Shown here: in pieces, positions 37,114 through 45,229 of the stretch | Layout: each line of letters starts with the position of its first letter | Position numbering within the stretch: the stretch's first letter is position 1 | Assembly (NCBI GenBank): GCA_027490925.1 | Contig: JAIXXF010000038.1 | Location: 62,001-126,000 of the forward strand | DNA length: 64,000 bases | From: Comamonadaceae bacterium | GTDB taxonomy: Bacteria; Pseudomonadota; Gammaproteobacteria; Burkholderiales; Burkholderiaceae_C | Direction of reading: 5' to 3' | Program-made: the position numbers and the translations under genes | The notes under the pieces: model-generated | Database searches by the model: none | The model's input: the letters and a program-made list of their open reading frames with translations, nothing else | Told to the model about the DNA's origin: nothing

Positions 37114-37563
37114 ATGTCCACACTCAAAGAAAGAATCACCGACGACATGAAAGCCGCGATGCGTGCCAAAGACACCGCGCGACTGGGCACCATTCGCTTG
37201 CTCCTTGCGGCATGCAAACAAAAAGAAATGGATGAGCGGGTGGAACTGGACGATGCCATGGTCATCGCACTGGTGGACAAGCTCATCAAGCAACGCAAGG
37301 ACAGCGTGACGGCCTACGAACAGGCCAACCGGCCCGAGTTGGCCGCGGTGGAAGCGGCCGAAATCGCGGTGCTGTCGGCCTACCTGCCGGCGCGCATGGG
37401 TGCGGACGAGGTTGCCGCTGCCGTCCAGGCAATCGTGGCTGAGGTGGGCGCCAAAGGCCCCGGCGACATGGGCAAGGTCATGGGTGCGGTCAAGAGCCAG
37501 CTCGCAGGCAAAGCCGACATGGCCTTGGTCAGTGCCGCCGTGAAGGCGGCTTTGTCGAACTGA
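37114..37563 (+). CDS. yqeY: GatB/YqeY domain-containing protein
   Basis: A 149-residue protein with the YqeY fold, similar to the C-terminal tRNA-binding domain of GatB, the aspartyl/glutamyl-tRNA amidotransferase subunit. It begins MSTLKERITDDMKAAMRAKD and contains the conserved LSAYLPARMGADEV region. Its exact role is unknown; a tRNA-related function is inferred from the domain. It lies after rpsU and converges on pmbA. Confidence 0.92.
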   Translation: MSTLKERITDDMKAAMRAKDTARLGTIRLLLAACKQKEMDERVELDDAMVIALVDKLIKQRKDSVTAYEQANRPELAAVEAAEIAVLSAYLPARMGADEVAAAVQAIVAEVGAKGPGDMGKVMGAVKSQLAGKADMALVSAAVKAALSN

Positions 37564-37624
37564 GCAGCGACACTGCCTGCGCCACGACCATGGAATGGCC
37601 AAAGCGCGGGCCTGCACCAACGGG

Positions 37625-39013
37625 TCAGCTGCCCGCGACCTTCATTCGGTTCACCAGAATCGAACCGGTGGTTTTAGCGCCATGGTTGTAGGCGTCTGCA
37701 CCCACCGCGGTGATGCCCATCAGCATGTCTCTTAGATTGCCCGCGATAGTGATTTCTTCCACAGGGTAGGCGATCTCGCCGTTCTCGACCCAAAAGCCGC
37801 TCGCGCCGCGAGAGTAGTCGCCGGTGACGTAATTGACGCCCTGCCCCATCAGCTCGATCACGAACAGGCCAGTGCCCAGCTTCTGCAACATCGCAGCGAG
37901 GTCGTCGCCCCGCTTGGTGCGGCGCGAAGTCAGGGTCAGGTTGTGCGAGCCGCCCGCATTCCCGGTGGTTTTCATGCCCAGCTTTCGCGCGGAATAGGTG
38001 CTGAGGAAATAGCCCTCCAGCGTGCCTGCGTCCACCACCTTACGAGCCGAGGTGCGAACCCCCTCGCTGTCGAACGGGGAGCTCCCCTTGCCACGCGGAA
38101 CGAACGGGTCTTCCAGAATGTCGAGGTGCTTGGCCATCACCGGCTTGCCCAGCGAATCCAGCAAAAAACTGCTCTTTCGGTACAGCGCCCCGCCGCTGAC
38201 CGCTTGCACCAGACCACCCAACAAGCCCGTGGCCACGGGCGACTCGAAAAGGACTGGGCACTCCACAGTGGCGATCTTGCGTGCCTTGAGGCGGCTCAGA
38301 GCGCGCTGCGCTGCGTAGCGGCCCACCGCTTCTGGCAACGCAAGTTCGTCCGCGTGGCGCATGGAGCTGTACCACGCGTCGCGCTGCATATCGCGGCCCT
38401 TACCAGCGATCGGCGCCACCGAGATCGAGTGCCGAGAAGTCGCGTAACCACCGCGAAAACCATGGGTGTGGGCACTGAAAAAATGGCTTTGCTGGGCAGA
38501 CACCCCAGCGCCTTCGCTGTTGGTGATGCGCTTGCTGGTGGCGAATGCGGCGGCCTCGCAGGCCATGGCCAGCTCGGCCGCGCGGGCGCTGTCGATCGCC
38601 CAAGGGTGGAACAGGTCAAGCTCACGGTGTTCGGCGGCGGTGGCGATGTCGGCCTCGTCGGGCAGACCGGCCAACGGGTCTTCTGCAGTGAAGCGGGCGA
38701 TGTCGTAGGCCGCTTGCACCGTTTGCTTGACCGCGTTGGGCGAAAAATCGGAGGTGCTGGCGTTGCCGCGGCGGGTGCCAAGGTACACGGTCACGCCGAG
38801 CGACTTGTCACGGTTGCGTTCCACCGTTTCCAGCTCACCTTTGCGCACCGACACGCTCAGGCCGCAGCCCTCTGATGCCTCCGCGCTGGCGTTGGTCGCG
38901 CCGAGCCGTTTGGCGTGCTGAATGGCACTGTCAACCAGCTCTTCAAAAAACGCACGGCTGTGGCTGAAGCCGTGGTCGGTCGGGGCGTCGTGGGGTGGGG
39001 TGTAGGTGCTCAT
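37625..39013 (-). CDS. pmbA: Metalloprotease PmbA/TldE
   Basis: A 462-residue TldD/PmbA-family protein, the TldE half of the heterodimeric TldD/E metalloprotease that degrades small unfolded peptides and matures microcin-type peptides in E. coli. TldE lacks the metal-binding HExxxH of TldD, and none is seen here. Family landmarks include the C-terminal SRGASGFWVENGEIAYPVEEITIAGNL region. The ATG at 39013 (MSTYTPPHD) is chosen; the longer frame overlaps the divergent yjgA gene. tldD is not in the window. Confidence 0.93.
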   Translation of the reverse strand: MSTYTPPHDAPTDHGFSHSRAFFEELVDSAIQHAKRLGATNASAEASEGCGLSVSVRKGELETVERNRDKSLGVTVYLGTRRGNASTSDFSPNAVKQTVQAAYDIARFTAEDPLAGLPDEADIATAAEHRELDLFHPWAIDSARAAELAMACEAAAFATSKRITNSEGAGVSAQQSHFFSAHTHGFRGGYATSRHSISVAPIAGKGRDMQRDAWYSSMRHADELALPEAVGRYAAQRALSRLKARKIATVECPVLFESPVATGLLGGLVQAVSGGALYRKSSFLLDSLGKPVMAKHLDILEDPFVPRGKGSSPFDSEGVRTSARKVVDAGTLEGYFLSTYSARKLGMKTTGNAGGSHNLTLTSRRTKRGDDLAAMLQKLGTGLFVIELMGQGVNYVTGDYSRGASGFWVENGEIAYPVEEITIAGNLRDMLMGITAVGADAYNHGAKTTGSILVNRMKVAGS

Positions 39014-39083
39014 GTCGAAGGCTATGATACTTGGCGCTGTCATCGGTCGATGCCGCTGCCGCATTACCCACACCGACTCCCAG

Positions 39084-39707
39084 ATGTCCCGAAAAATCAA
39101 AAAAGGCTATTACGTCCAAGGCCAGTTTGTCGCAGAGGGCAGCGAGCTGGACCTTGAGCTCAAACGCGAGCTTAAGGGCAGTGACGACGCCAGCCGCACC
39201 GACATGAAGCGCGAGAGCGATGCGCTGCAAAAGCTGGGTGAAGACCTGCTGACCCTGAACGCCGAGCGGATCGACAAGCTGGGATTGCCCGAAAAACTGG
39301 TGGACGCGGTGGCAGAAGCCAAGCGCATCACCAACTTCGAGGGCAAGCGCCGCCAAATGCAGTTCATTGGCAAGCTGATGCGCAAGCTCGAGGACAACGA
39401 ATTGGCGGCCGTGCGCGATGCGCTTCAGTCCCAGCGGAGCGGCCCGGCCAGCGAGACCCTGCTGCTGCACCAGGCCGAGCAGTGGCGTGACGCCCTGCTG
39501 GCGGCCGACGGTGCGCTCGCGTTGTGGCTGGAGGCCTTTCCCCAAACCGACACCCAGCAATTGCGTGCGCTCGTTCGCCAGGCGCGCAAGGACGCGGCCG
39601 CGCTGCCCAACACCCCAGCCGGAGAAGCACCCCGACACGGCCGCGCGTACCGCGACGTTTTCCAGTTTGTGAAGGAGCACCTGAGCGATGTCCCCACTCA
39701 GCCCTGA
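39084..39707 (+). CDS. yjgA: Ribosome-associated protein YjgA (DUF615)
   Basis: A 207-residue, highly charged helical protein of the DUF615/YjgA (DarP) family, which in E. coli associates with late 50S ribosomal assembly intermediates. It begins MSRKIKKGYYVQGQFVAEGS; conserved segments include RRQMQFIGKLMRKLED. The ATG at 39084 is chosen by homology. It is divergent from pmbA, a pairing seen in many proteobacteria, and its 3' end overlaps mog by 20 bases. Confidence 0.93.
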   Translation: MSRKIKKGYYVQGQFVAEGSELDLELKRELKGSDDASRTDMKRESDALQKLGEDLLTLNAERIDKLGLPEKLVDAVAEAKRITNFEGKRRQMQFIGKLMRKLEDNELAAVRDALQSQRSGPASETLLLHQAEQWRDALLAADGALALWLEAFPQTDTQQLRALVRQARKDAAALPNTPAGEAPRHGRAYRDVFQFVKEHLSDVPTQP

Positions 39708-40296
39708 CGCCGTCTGCGACGCGGTCAAGATCGGCATCGTGTCCATCAGCGACCGCGCCTCCACAGGCGTTTACGAAGACAAAGGCCTGCCCGCGCTGAA
39801 AGACTGGTTAAGCCGCGCCCTCAAGAACCCGATGGCCCTCGAGCCACGCCTGATCCCCGACGAGGCCGACCGCATCAGCGCCACCCTGATCGAGCTGGTG
39901 GATGCCGGGTGCTCCCTGGTGTTGACCACCGGCGGCACCGGCCCCGCCCCGCGCGACGTGACGCCGGAAGCCACCTTGGCTGTGGCGCACAAAGAAATGC
40001 CCGGCTTCGGGGAGCAGATGCGGCAAATCGGCCTCCGGTTTGTACCGACCGCGATCCTGTCGCGTCAGGTCGCGGTGGTGCGCGACCGCAGTCTGATCAT
40101 CAACCTGCCTGGTCAGCCCAAAGCCATTCAAGAAACGCTGGAAGGCTTGAAGGGACCGAATGGCGAGGCCATCGTGTCAGGGATCTTCGCGGCAGTGCCC
40201 TACTGCGTGGATTTGATCGGTGGCCCGTACTTGGAAACCGACGACGCGGTGTGCAAGGCCTTTCGCCCCAAAAACGCGGTACGACCAGCGCGTTGA
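39688..40296 (+). CDS. mog: Molybdopterin adenylyltransferase
   Basis: A 202-residue MoaB/Mog-fold enzyme that adenylates molybdopterin before molybdenum insertion. Hallmarks are IGIVSISDRAS near the N-terminus, the TTGGTGPAPRDVTPEA loop (residues about 71-86) and LPGQPKAIQE. The product is needed for molybdenum enzymes such as the NasA nitrate reductase in this window, though the gene is in a separate operon overlapping yjgA. Confidence 0.94.
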   Translation: MSPLSPDAVCDAVKIGIVSISDRASTGVYEDKGLPALKDWLSRALKNPMALEPRLIPDEADRISATLIELVDAGCSLVLTTGGTGPAPRDVTPEATLAVAHKEMPGFGEQMRQIGLRFVPTAILSRQVAVVRDRSLIINLPGQPKAIQETLEGLKGPNGEAIVSGIFAAVPYCVDLIGGPYLETDDAVCKAFRPKNAVRPAR

Positions 40297-40332
40297 GGCA
40301 GGGGGGCAACCGCCAACGGGATCCCGCACGCG

Positions 40333-41106
40333 TCATTTGCCGATCAACTGGTTGAGCTGATCGGCCTCAAAATGACCCTCCCGCGCGGCCTCGCCAGGGA
40401 CACACCCCCCGTCTTTGCGCTGGGCCGACAAGGTTTCAATCGCCGTCCACAACAGTGCGATTTGCTCCGCTTGAGACGCCGTCTGATCGACCAGGCCGCG
40501 CAGCGCCAGGCTCAGTGGGTCGTCTTCTTGGGTGATGCCATAGGCCGTGAATCGCTGGTCGGGCGGGGTCACGTCGGCGCTTTGGCCCGACTTGGACGGG
40601 ATGATGCGCGCAGGGATACCGACCGCTGTGGCGCCGGCTGGAACCGGCTTGATGACCACCGCATTGCTGCCGATCTTGGCCCCATCGCCCACCACAAACC
40701 CACCCAGCACCTTGGCACCGGCGCTGACCACCACGCCTTTGCCCAAGGTGGGGTGCCGCTTGGTGCCCTTGTAAAGCGAGGTGCCGCCGAGCGTCACGCC
40801 CTGGTAGATGGTGCAACCGTCGCCGATCTCTGCGGTTTCGCCCACCACCACCCCCATGGCATGGTCAAAAAAAACCCGCTCGCCAATTTTGGCGCCAGGG
40901 TGGATTTCGATCCCAGTGGCCCAACGCGACACGTGTGAGACGAAGCGCGCCAACCACCTGAACCCATGGCACCACAGCCAGTGCGCAGGTCGATGCAGCC
41001 AGATCGCGTGCAGGCCGGGGTAGCAGGTCAACACCTCCCAGGTGCTGCGTGCGGCGGGGTCGCGGTCAAGGATGCATTGGACGTCGGAGCGCAGGCGCGA
41101 AAACAT
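40333..41106 (-). CDS. cysE: Serine O-acetyltransferase
   Basis: A 257-residue hexapeptide-repeat acyltransferase making O-acetylserine, the cysteine precursor. An N-terminal helical domain is followed by the left-handed beta helix; the active-site region is [20 protein letters not shown] (catalytic Asp-His pair) and then [20 protein letters not shown]. The 80-residue C-terminal extension after the helix is rather long for CysE. It converges on mog with 36 bases between. Confidence 0.94.
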   Translation of the reverse strand: MFSRLRSDVQCILDRDPAARSTWEVLTCYPGLHAIWLHRPAHWLWCHGFRWLARFVSHVSRWATGIEIHPGAKIGERVFFDHAMGVVVGETAEIGDGCTIYQGVTLGGTSLYKGTKRHPTLGKGVVVSAGAKVLGGFVVGDGAKIGSNAVVIKPVPAGATAVGIPARIIPSKSGQSADVTPPDQRFTAYGITQEDDPLSLALRGLVDQTASQAEQIALLWTAIETLSAQRKDGGCVPGEAAREGHFEADQLNQLIGK

Positions 41107-41136
41107 GGGGGCCAGTCGTGGTGGAGTGGCAGCAGT

Positions 41137-41997
41137 CTAGCGCGTTGCCCCCTCGGTTGCTTGGGCCGCGCCGGGGGCGGGCGAGACGTCGATTCCCTGG
41201 TCGGCTCGGGCCACGTTGGTCCGAGCCGCAGTCTCCAGCATGGCCTTGGCCACCCCGCGCAGGATATGGATCTCTTCGCTCGCGAGCTCGGCGCGGTTGA
41301 ACAGTTGGTTCAGCCGCGGCATCAGCTTCTTGGGCGCTGCCGGGTCCAGAAAACCCACCGCGGTGAGCGCCTGTTCCCAGTGCGCCAACATCGCGCCTAC
41401 CGCGGCAGCGTCGGCCTGTTCGCGTGGGGCGCTGGCCGGGGCCGCGGCAAAGCCACCCAAAGCCTGCCGCCAGTCGTAGGCAATCACCTGGATGGCCGAG
41501 GCCAGATTGAGCGAACCGAATTGCGGGTTGGTGGGGATGCTGAGCGCCACATGGCAGCGGTACACGTCTTCGTTGCGCATGCCAAAACGCTCGGATCCGA
41601 ACAAAAATGCCACGCCAGCGGGCCCTGGCGTTGATGTTTCGAATGTTTCGGACGCTAGCCCACGCCCAATCTCATTTTCTTGCTCTTTTTTCAATAGCAA
41701 ATCGAACCAAGCGCGGGGCGCCATGGTGGGGGGACCGAAGTCGCGCGGGGTCATGGCGGTGGCACACAGGTGGGTCATGCCGTCGAGCGCATCGTCCAGC
41801 GTGGGGACGATGCGGGCGCGGTTCAACACGTCCAGCGCACCGCTGGCGCGCTGGATGGTTTCCTCGCGCCGCAGCACGTTGTCCCAACGGGGCGCGACCA
41901 GCACCAGGTCGTCAAACCCCATCACTTTCAGCGCGCGGGCGGCCGCGCCGACGTTGCCTGCGTGGCTGGTGTTGATCAGAACGAACCGTGTCTTCAT
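41137..41997 (-). CDS. trmJ: tRNA/rRNA 2'-O-methyltransferase, TrmJ type
   Basis: A 286-residue SPOUT-family methyltransferase (MKTRFVLINTSHAGNVGAAARALKVMGF at the N-terminus, FLFGSERFGMRNEDVYRC and IPTNPQFGSLNLASAIQVIAYD further on, forming the SAM-binding knot). TrmJ methylates position 32 of certain tRNAs. Residues about 100-125 form a charged low-conservation insert that coincides with an AT-rich patch carrying a diverged mini-repeat. The ATG at 41997 is set by homology; it is divergent from suhB. Confidence 0.92.
   Translation of the reverse strand: MKTRFVLINTSHAGNVGAAARALKVMGFDDLVLVAPRWDNVLRREETIQRASGALDVLNRARIVPTLDDALDGMTHLCATAMTPRDFGPPTMAPRAWFDLLLKKEQENEIGRGLASETFETSTPGPAGVAFLFGSERFGMRNEDVYRCHVALSIPTNPQFGSLNLASAIQVIAYDWRQALGGFAAAPASAPREQADAAAVGAMLAHWEQALTAVGFLDPAAPKKLMPRLNQLFNRAELASEEIHILRGVAKAMLETAARTNVARADQGIDVSPAPGAAQATEGATR
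41682..41699. repeat. AT-rich mini-repeat, diverged copy 3 (inside trmJ)
   Basis: GCTCTTTTTTCAATAGCA has the same 18-base length, the same GCT start and the same ATAGCA end as the copies at 22408 and 33986. It lies in an unusually AT-rich stretch of about 40 bases inside the minus-strand trmJ gene. Relationship to the other two is likely but not certain. Confidence 0.35.
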
Positions 41998-42076
41998 GGG
42001 TCGGCGGGTAAAATGGGTGATTGTCGCCGCCTGCATCGCCGGGCGGCCCGCCGCTCTTGACCGACCTTAACAATCC

Positions 42077-42964
42077 ATGTCGCCCAATCTGCACCCCATG
42101 CTCAACGTGGCCGTCAAGGCCGCACGCGCCGCTGGCGCCATCATCAACCGTGCTGCGCTGGACGTGGAGGCGGTGCGAATCTCGCAAAAAGAGGTCAACG
42201 ACTTCGTGACTGAGGTCGACCAAGCCAGCGAGCAGGCCATCATCGACACGCTGCTGACCGCCTACCCCGGCCACGGCATCCTGGCCGAAGAGTCTGGCTC
42301 CCAGCACGGTGCCAAGGATTCGGAGTTCGTCTGGATCATCGACCCGTTGGACGGCACCACCAACTTCATCCACGGCTTCCCGGTGTACTGCGTCAGCATT
42401 GCGCTGTCGGTGCGCGGCAAGGTCGAACAGGCGGTAGTGTACGACCCCACCCGCAACGACCTGTTCAGCGCCACCAAAGGACGCGGTGCTTACATGAACG
42501 ACCGGCGGCTGCGCGTCTCCAAGCGCGCGCGCCTTGCCGATTGCTTGCTGTCCACCGGGTTCCCTTTCCGCAAGGGCGACAACTTCAAGAACTACTTGGC
42601 CATGATGGCCGACGTGATGCCGCGCACCGCTGGCCTGCGCCGCCCCGGCGCGGCCGCCCTGGACCTCGCCTACGTGGCTGCCGGCTTCACCGATGGCTTT
42701 TTTGAAACTGGGTTGGCGCCGTGGGACGTCGCCGCCGGCTCCCTGCTGGTGCAAGAAGCGGGTGGTTTGGTTGGCAACTTCACCGGCGAGGCCGACTTCC
42801 TCGACCACAAAGAGTGCCTGGCCGCCAACCCGCGTGTGTACGCACAGATGGTGCCGCTGTTGGGCAAGTACAGCAAATTCGCCACGGCGGGGGAAAAAGC
42901 CGCGGTGCGCCAAGCCAACGCCACCACGCTGAGCCTGCCCACGCCAGACGACTCGCCGTTTTGA
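42077..42964 (+). CDS. suhB: Inositol monophosphatase family protein
   Basis: A 295-residue Mg2+-dependent phosphatase of the SuhB type. Metal-binding motifs are complete: Glu71-Glu72 in [14 protein letters not shown] (residues 89-96) and [15 protein letters not shown] near 215-230. In enterobacteria SuhB also serves as a factor in rRNA transcription antitermination; whether that holds here is inference. An internal ATG seven codons in is an alternative start. The last 25 residues are charged tail. Confidence 0.93.
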   Translation: MSPNLHPMLNVAVKAARAAGAIINRAALDVEAVRISQKEVNDFVTEVDQASEQAIIDTLLTAYPGHGILAEESGSQHGAKDSEFVWIIDPLDGTTNFIHGFPVYCVSIALSVRGKVEQAVVYDPTRNDLFSATKGRGAYMNDRRLRVSKRARLADCLLSTGFPFRKGDNFKNYLAMMADVMPRTAGLRRPGAAALDLAYVAAGFTDGFFETGLAPWDVAAGSLLVQEAGGLVGNFTGEADFLDHKECLAANPRVYAQMVPLLGKYSKFATAGEKAAVRQANATTLSLPTPDDSPF

Positions 42965-43063
42965 GCGTCGCGAGGGGCTGCAGCGGCTCGGCCGAGGCAA
43001 AAAGGCGAACCAAAGTGTGACTTTTGCCCCACAGCACTGGTAGTAACCCGGGCGGGGGGTCAG

Positions 43064-43087
43064 GTATGGGACGGTACCATCCCGTAC
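43064..43087. promoter_or_regulatory. 24-bp palindrome upstream of the SGNH hydrolase gene
   Basis: Near-perfect dyad GTATGGGACGGT/ACCATCCCGTAC, with one wobble-type and one true mismatch, centred 62 bases upstream of the hydrolase ATG. The two-fold symmetry and location suggest an operator for a dimeric regulator. It could also be an mRNA hairpin. Confidence 0.35.
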
Positions 43088-43137
43088 CAGCTGACGACCC
43101 ACCGTCTTATTTGTTGAGATTCACCACCCCGACCACC

Positions 43138-44421
43138 ATGATTCGCACACCACTGACCCTGACCGCGCTGGCCTTGAGCGCCTTCTTGGCCGCTTGCGGC
43201 GGCAGCGACGGCCCCGGCCCAAAAACCGAAACCACCCGAGTCCACGTCATCGGAGACGACCAAGGAGACAGCGGCACCTTCGGCTTCAAGCCCACCATCC
43301 AGAACTCGGACGACCTGGCCACTGGCTTCCCGATCTTCACCGAACTGGTGGCGGCCAGCTTGCGAGCACCCAAGTTGTGCAGCTACTACAAGGGCGTCAA
43401 CACAAGCACCCAATTCCAAACCAACGGTGAGTGCACCAGCTACGCCATCTCGGGCAGCCGGATCAACTTCCAACCCACGGTGGCGAACAACCTGCGTGCA
43501 CTGCCGTTGGTCGGCACCATCATCAACGCACTGGCGCCGCCAGCCACGCCGCTGGACCAGCTGCTGTCCTTTCTCCCGGGCTTGGGCACGATTTTGGCTA
43601 ACTTGCCATCGTTGCCTCTCGTCGGCGGCGTGGTGCCCAGCGTGGCCGATCTGCTGCCCGGTGTGACTGGCGCCAACACGCCGCTGTCGATCCCCAACCA
43701 GTTTGCTGCACTGGCCACCAGTGGAGTCGGACCCAAGGACGTGGTGATTGTGGTCGCTGGCACCAACGACGCCTCCGACCTGGCCACCGCGTACATCCAG
43801 TCCAGCATCGATCAAGGCATCGCCTTCGGCACGTTGGTCGGCACCTATGGCATCACCGACTCCGACCGCAGGGTGGCAGGCAACGATTACATGATCAAGC
43901 TGGCAGACAACCTGTACAGCAACGTCAGCGGTACCCTGCTCGCCAGTGGCGCCAAAAAGGTGGTGGTGTTGAACCTGCCCAACATCATCCAAACCCCACG
44001 CCTGACCCAGGCCCGCGCCACCATCGACGGCGCAGAAGCCAAAGTGCCCGTTATCCGCGAATGGGTGGACACCTACAACCGCCGTTTGGCCGCCAACATT
44101 GCCAACGACAAGCGTGTGATCCCTGTGGACTACCTCAAGCTCCTCAACGACGCCGTGACCGACTCGGTGGCCCTGGCCTTGACCAACGCCACCAGCCCGG
44201 CCTGCCCGTCCAACGGCAATGGCGTGCTGGACCAACTGCCAACCTATGACATCAAGTCCTGCACTTCGGCACAACTGTCGGCCAATCCCCCGGCTGGCAC
44301 CACGGACCCCAACTGGTGGAAGTCCTATGCCTTCTCGGACAGTGTGCACATCACGCCCTACTTGCACAACCTGCTCGCTCGCGGCGTGAACCTCGAACTG
44401 GTTCGTGCTGGCTTGATCTGA
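43138..44421 (+). CDS. SGNH/GDSL-type hydrolase, lipoprotein
   Basis: A 427-residue protein with a lipoprotein signal (lipobox LAAC, Cys20) followed by GGSDGPGP. The SGNH blocks are recognisable: block I around IGDDQGDSGTFG (nucleophile Ser in GDS), block III VVAGTNDASD (GTND), and block V in FSDSVHITPYLHNLLA with Asp and His. Such enzymes hydrolyse esters or lipids, here probably anchored in the envelope. The insert at residues 100-170 is Leu/Pro-rich. It is followed 18 bases later by an OmpW-like gene, suggesting joint expression. Confidence 0.85.
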   Translation: MIRTPLTLTALALSAFLAACGGSDGPGPKTETTRVHVIGDDQGDSGTFGFKPTIQNSDDLATGFPIFTELVAASLRAPKLCSYYKGVNTSTQFQTNGECTSYAISGSRINFQPTVANNLRALPLVGTIINALAPPATPLDQLLSFLPGLGTILANLPSLPLVGGVVPSVADLLPGVTGANTPLSIPNQFAALATSGVGPKDVVIVVAGTNDASDLATAYIQSSIDQGIAFGTLVGTYGITDSDRRVAGNDYMIKLADNLYSNVSGTLLASGAKKVVVLNLPNIIQTPRLTQARATIDGAEAKVPVIREWVDTYNRRLAANIANDKRVIPVDYLKLLNDAVTDSVALALTNATSPACPSNGNGVLDQLPTYDIKSCTSAQLSANPPAGTTDPNWWKSYAFSDSVHITPYLHNLLARGVNLELVRAGLI

Positions 44422-44439
44422 TTCGCTCAGGACCTCACC

Positions 44440-45108
44440 ATGAAACACGTCACCCTGACCGCCTTGGCCGCTGTGGCCACCCTGTTCACCGGCTCGGCTT
44501 TTGCTCAATACCAAGGCCAGTACCTCGCCGTGATTGGCGGCACGCGCATCACGCCCAAGGTGCAGAGTTCCGACCTCAGCCCCCCTGCGCCCAGTGGTAC
44601 CAGAATCGACAATGCGCACAACACACAGCCATCCGCAGGCATTGGCCTGATGCTGACCGACCACCTGTCTGTGTTCGTGCCGCTGGCACCGCCGTTCAAA
44701 TTCGACGTGTACGGCCGGGGCGCGATCGAGGGCGTGGGCAAAATCGGCTCGGTCAAGTCGCTGCCAGCCACCCAGTTCTTCCAGTACCGCATGCTGGACC
44801 CTGAAGCGGCGTTCCGTCCGTACCTCGGCCTGGGCATCACGTACGCGTACTTCTTCCGGCCGGAGAGCAGCGCCGCGCAGACAGCGCTCACCAACCCCGG
44901 TGGGCCCGCGACCCGCTTCAAGATCAAATCGAAATTTGCGCCCACCGTGCAAGCCGGTTTTACATACACTTTCTCCGACCCGTACTATGTGGACGTGTAC
45001 TACGCCAAGACCTTCTTGAAGAGCAAAGTGACCCTGAGCACGGGACAAACCCAGGACGTGAAGATCAACCCAGAAACCATCCAGATCGGTGTCGGCACAT
45101 CGTTCTGA
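44440..45108 (+). CDS. OmpW family outer membrane protein
   Basis: A 222-residue protein with a cleavable signal peptide (cleavage after GSAFA, residue about 22) and alternating beta-strand pattern ending in phenylalanine (VGTSF), typical of an 8-stranded outer-membrane barrel. The OmpW signatures AFRPYLGLGITYAYF and INPETIQIGVG are present. OmpW porins are thought to pass small hydrophobic molecules, so pairing with a lipid-type hydrolase is suggestive. Followed by a strong terminator. Confidence 0.9.
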   Translation: MKHVTLTALAAVATLFTGSAFAQYQGQYLAVIGGTRITPKVQSSDLSPPAPSGTRIDNAHNTQPSAGIGLMLTDHLSVFVPLAPPFKFDVYGRGAIEGVGKIGSVKSLPATQFFQYRMLDPEAAFRPYLGLGITYAYFFRPESSAAQTALTNPGGPATRFKIKSKFAPTVQAGFTYTFSDPYYVDVYYAKTFLKSKVTLSTGQTQDVKINPETIQIGVGTSF

Positions 45109-45129
45109 GCCGATCCCAGCGCCCAACCA

Positions 45130-45162
45130 CGCCCGCCAGCCTTGAGCCCGGCGGGCGTTTTT
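45130..45162 (+). terminator. Terminator after the OmpW gene
   Basis: Perfect 8-bp stem CGCCCGCC/GGCGGGCG (45130-45137 with 45150-45157) followed by TTTTT. It lies 21 bases after the stop and closes the hydrolase-OmpW unit. Confidence 0.88.
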
Positions 45163-45229
45163 CATGGGCTAATGACCGACTGGCTACACTGGCGACGACA
45201 TCGGCGGATCGCCCTGGCTTGTGCTGTCA

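Noticed and set aside
43060-45165. A 701-codon open frame antisense to the SGNH hydrolase and OmpW genes
   Set aside because: It covers two genes with clear signal peptides and motifs, and a terminator; composition is typical of an antisense artefact.
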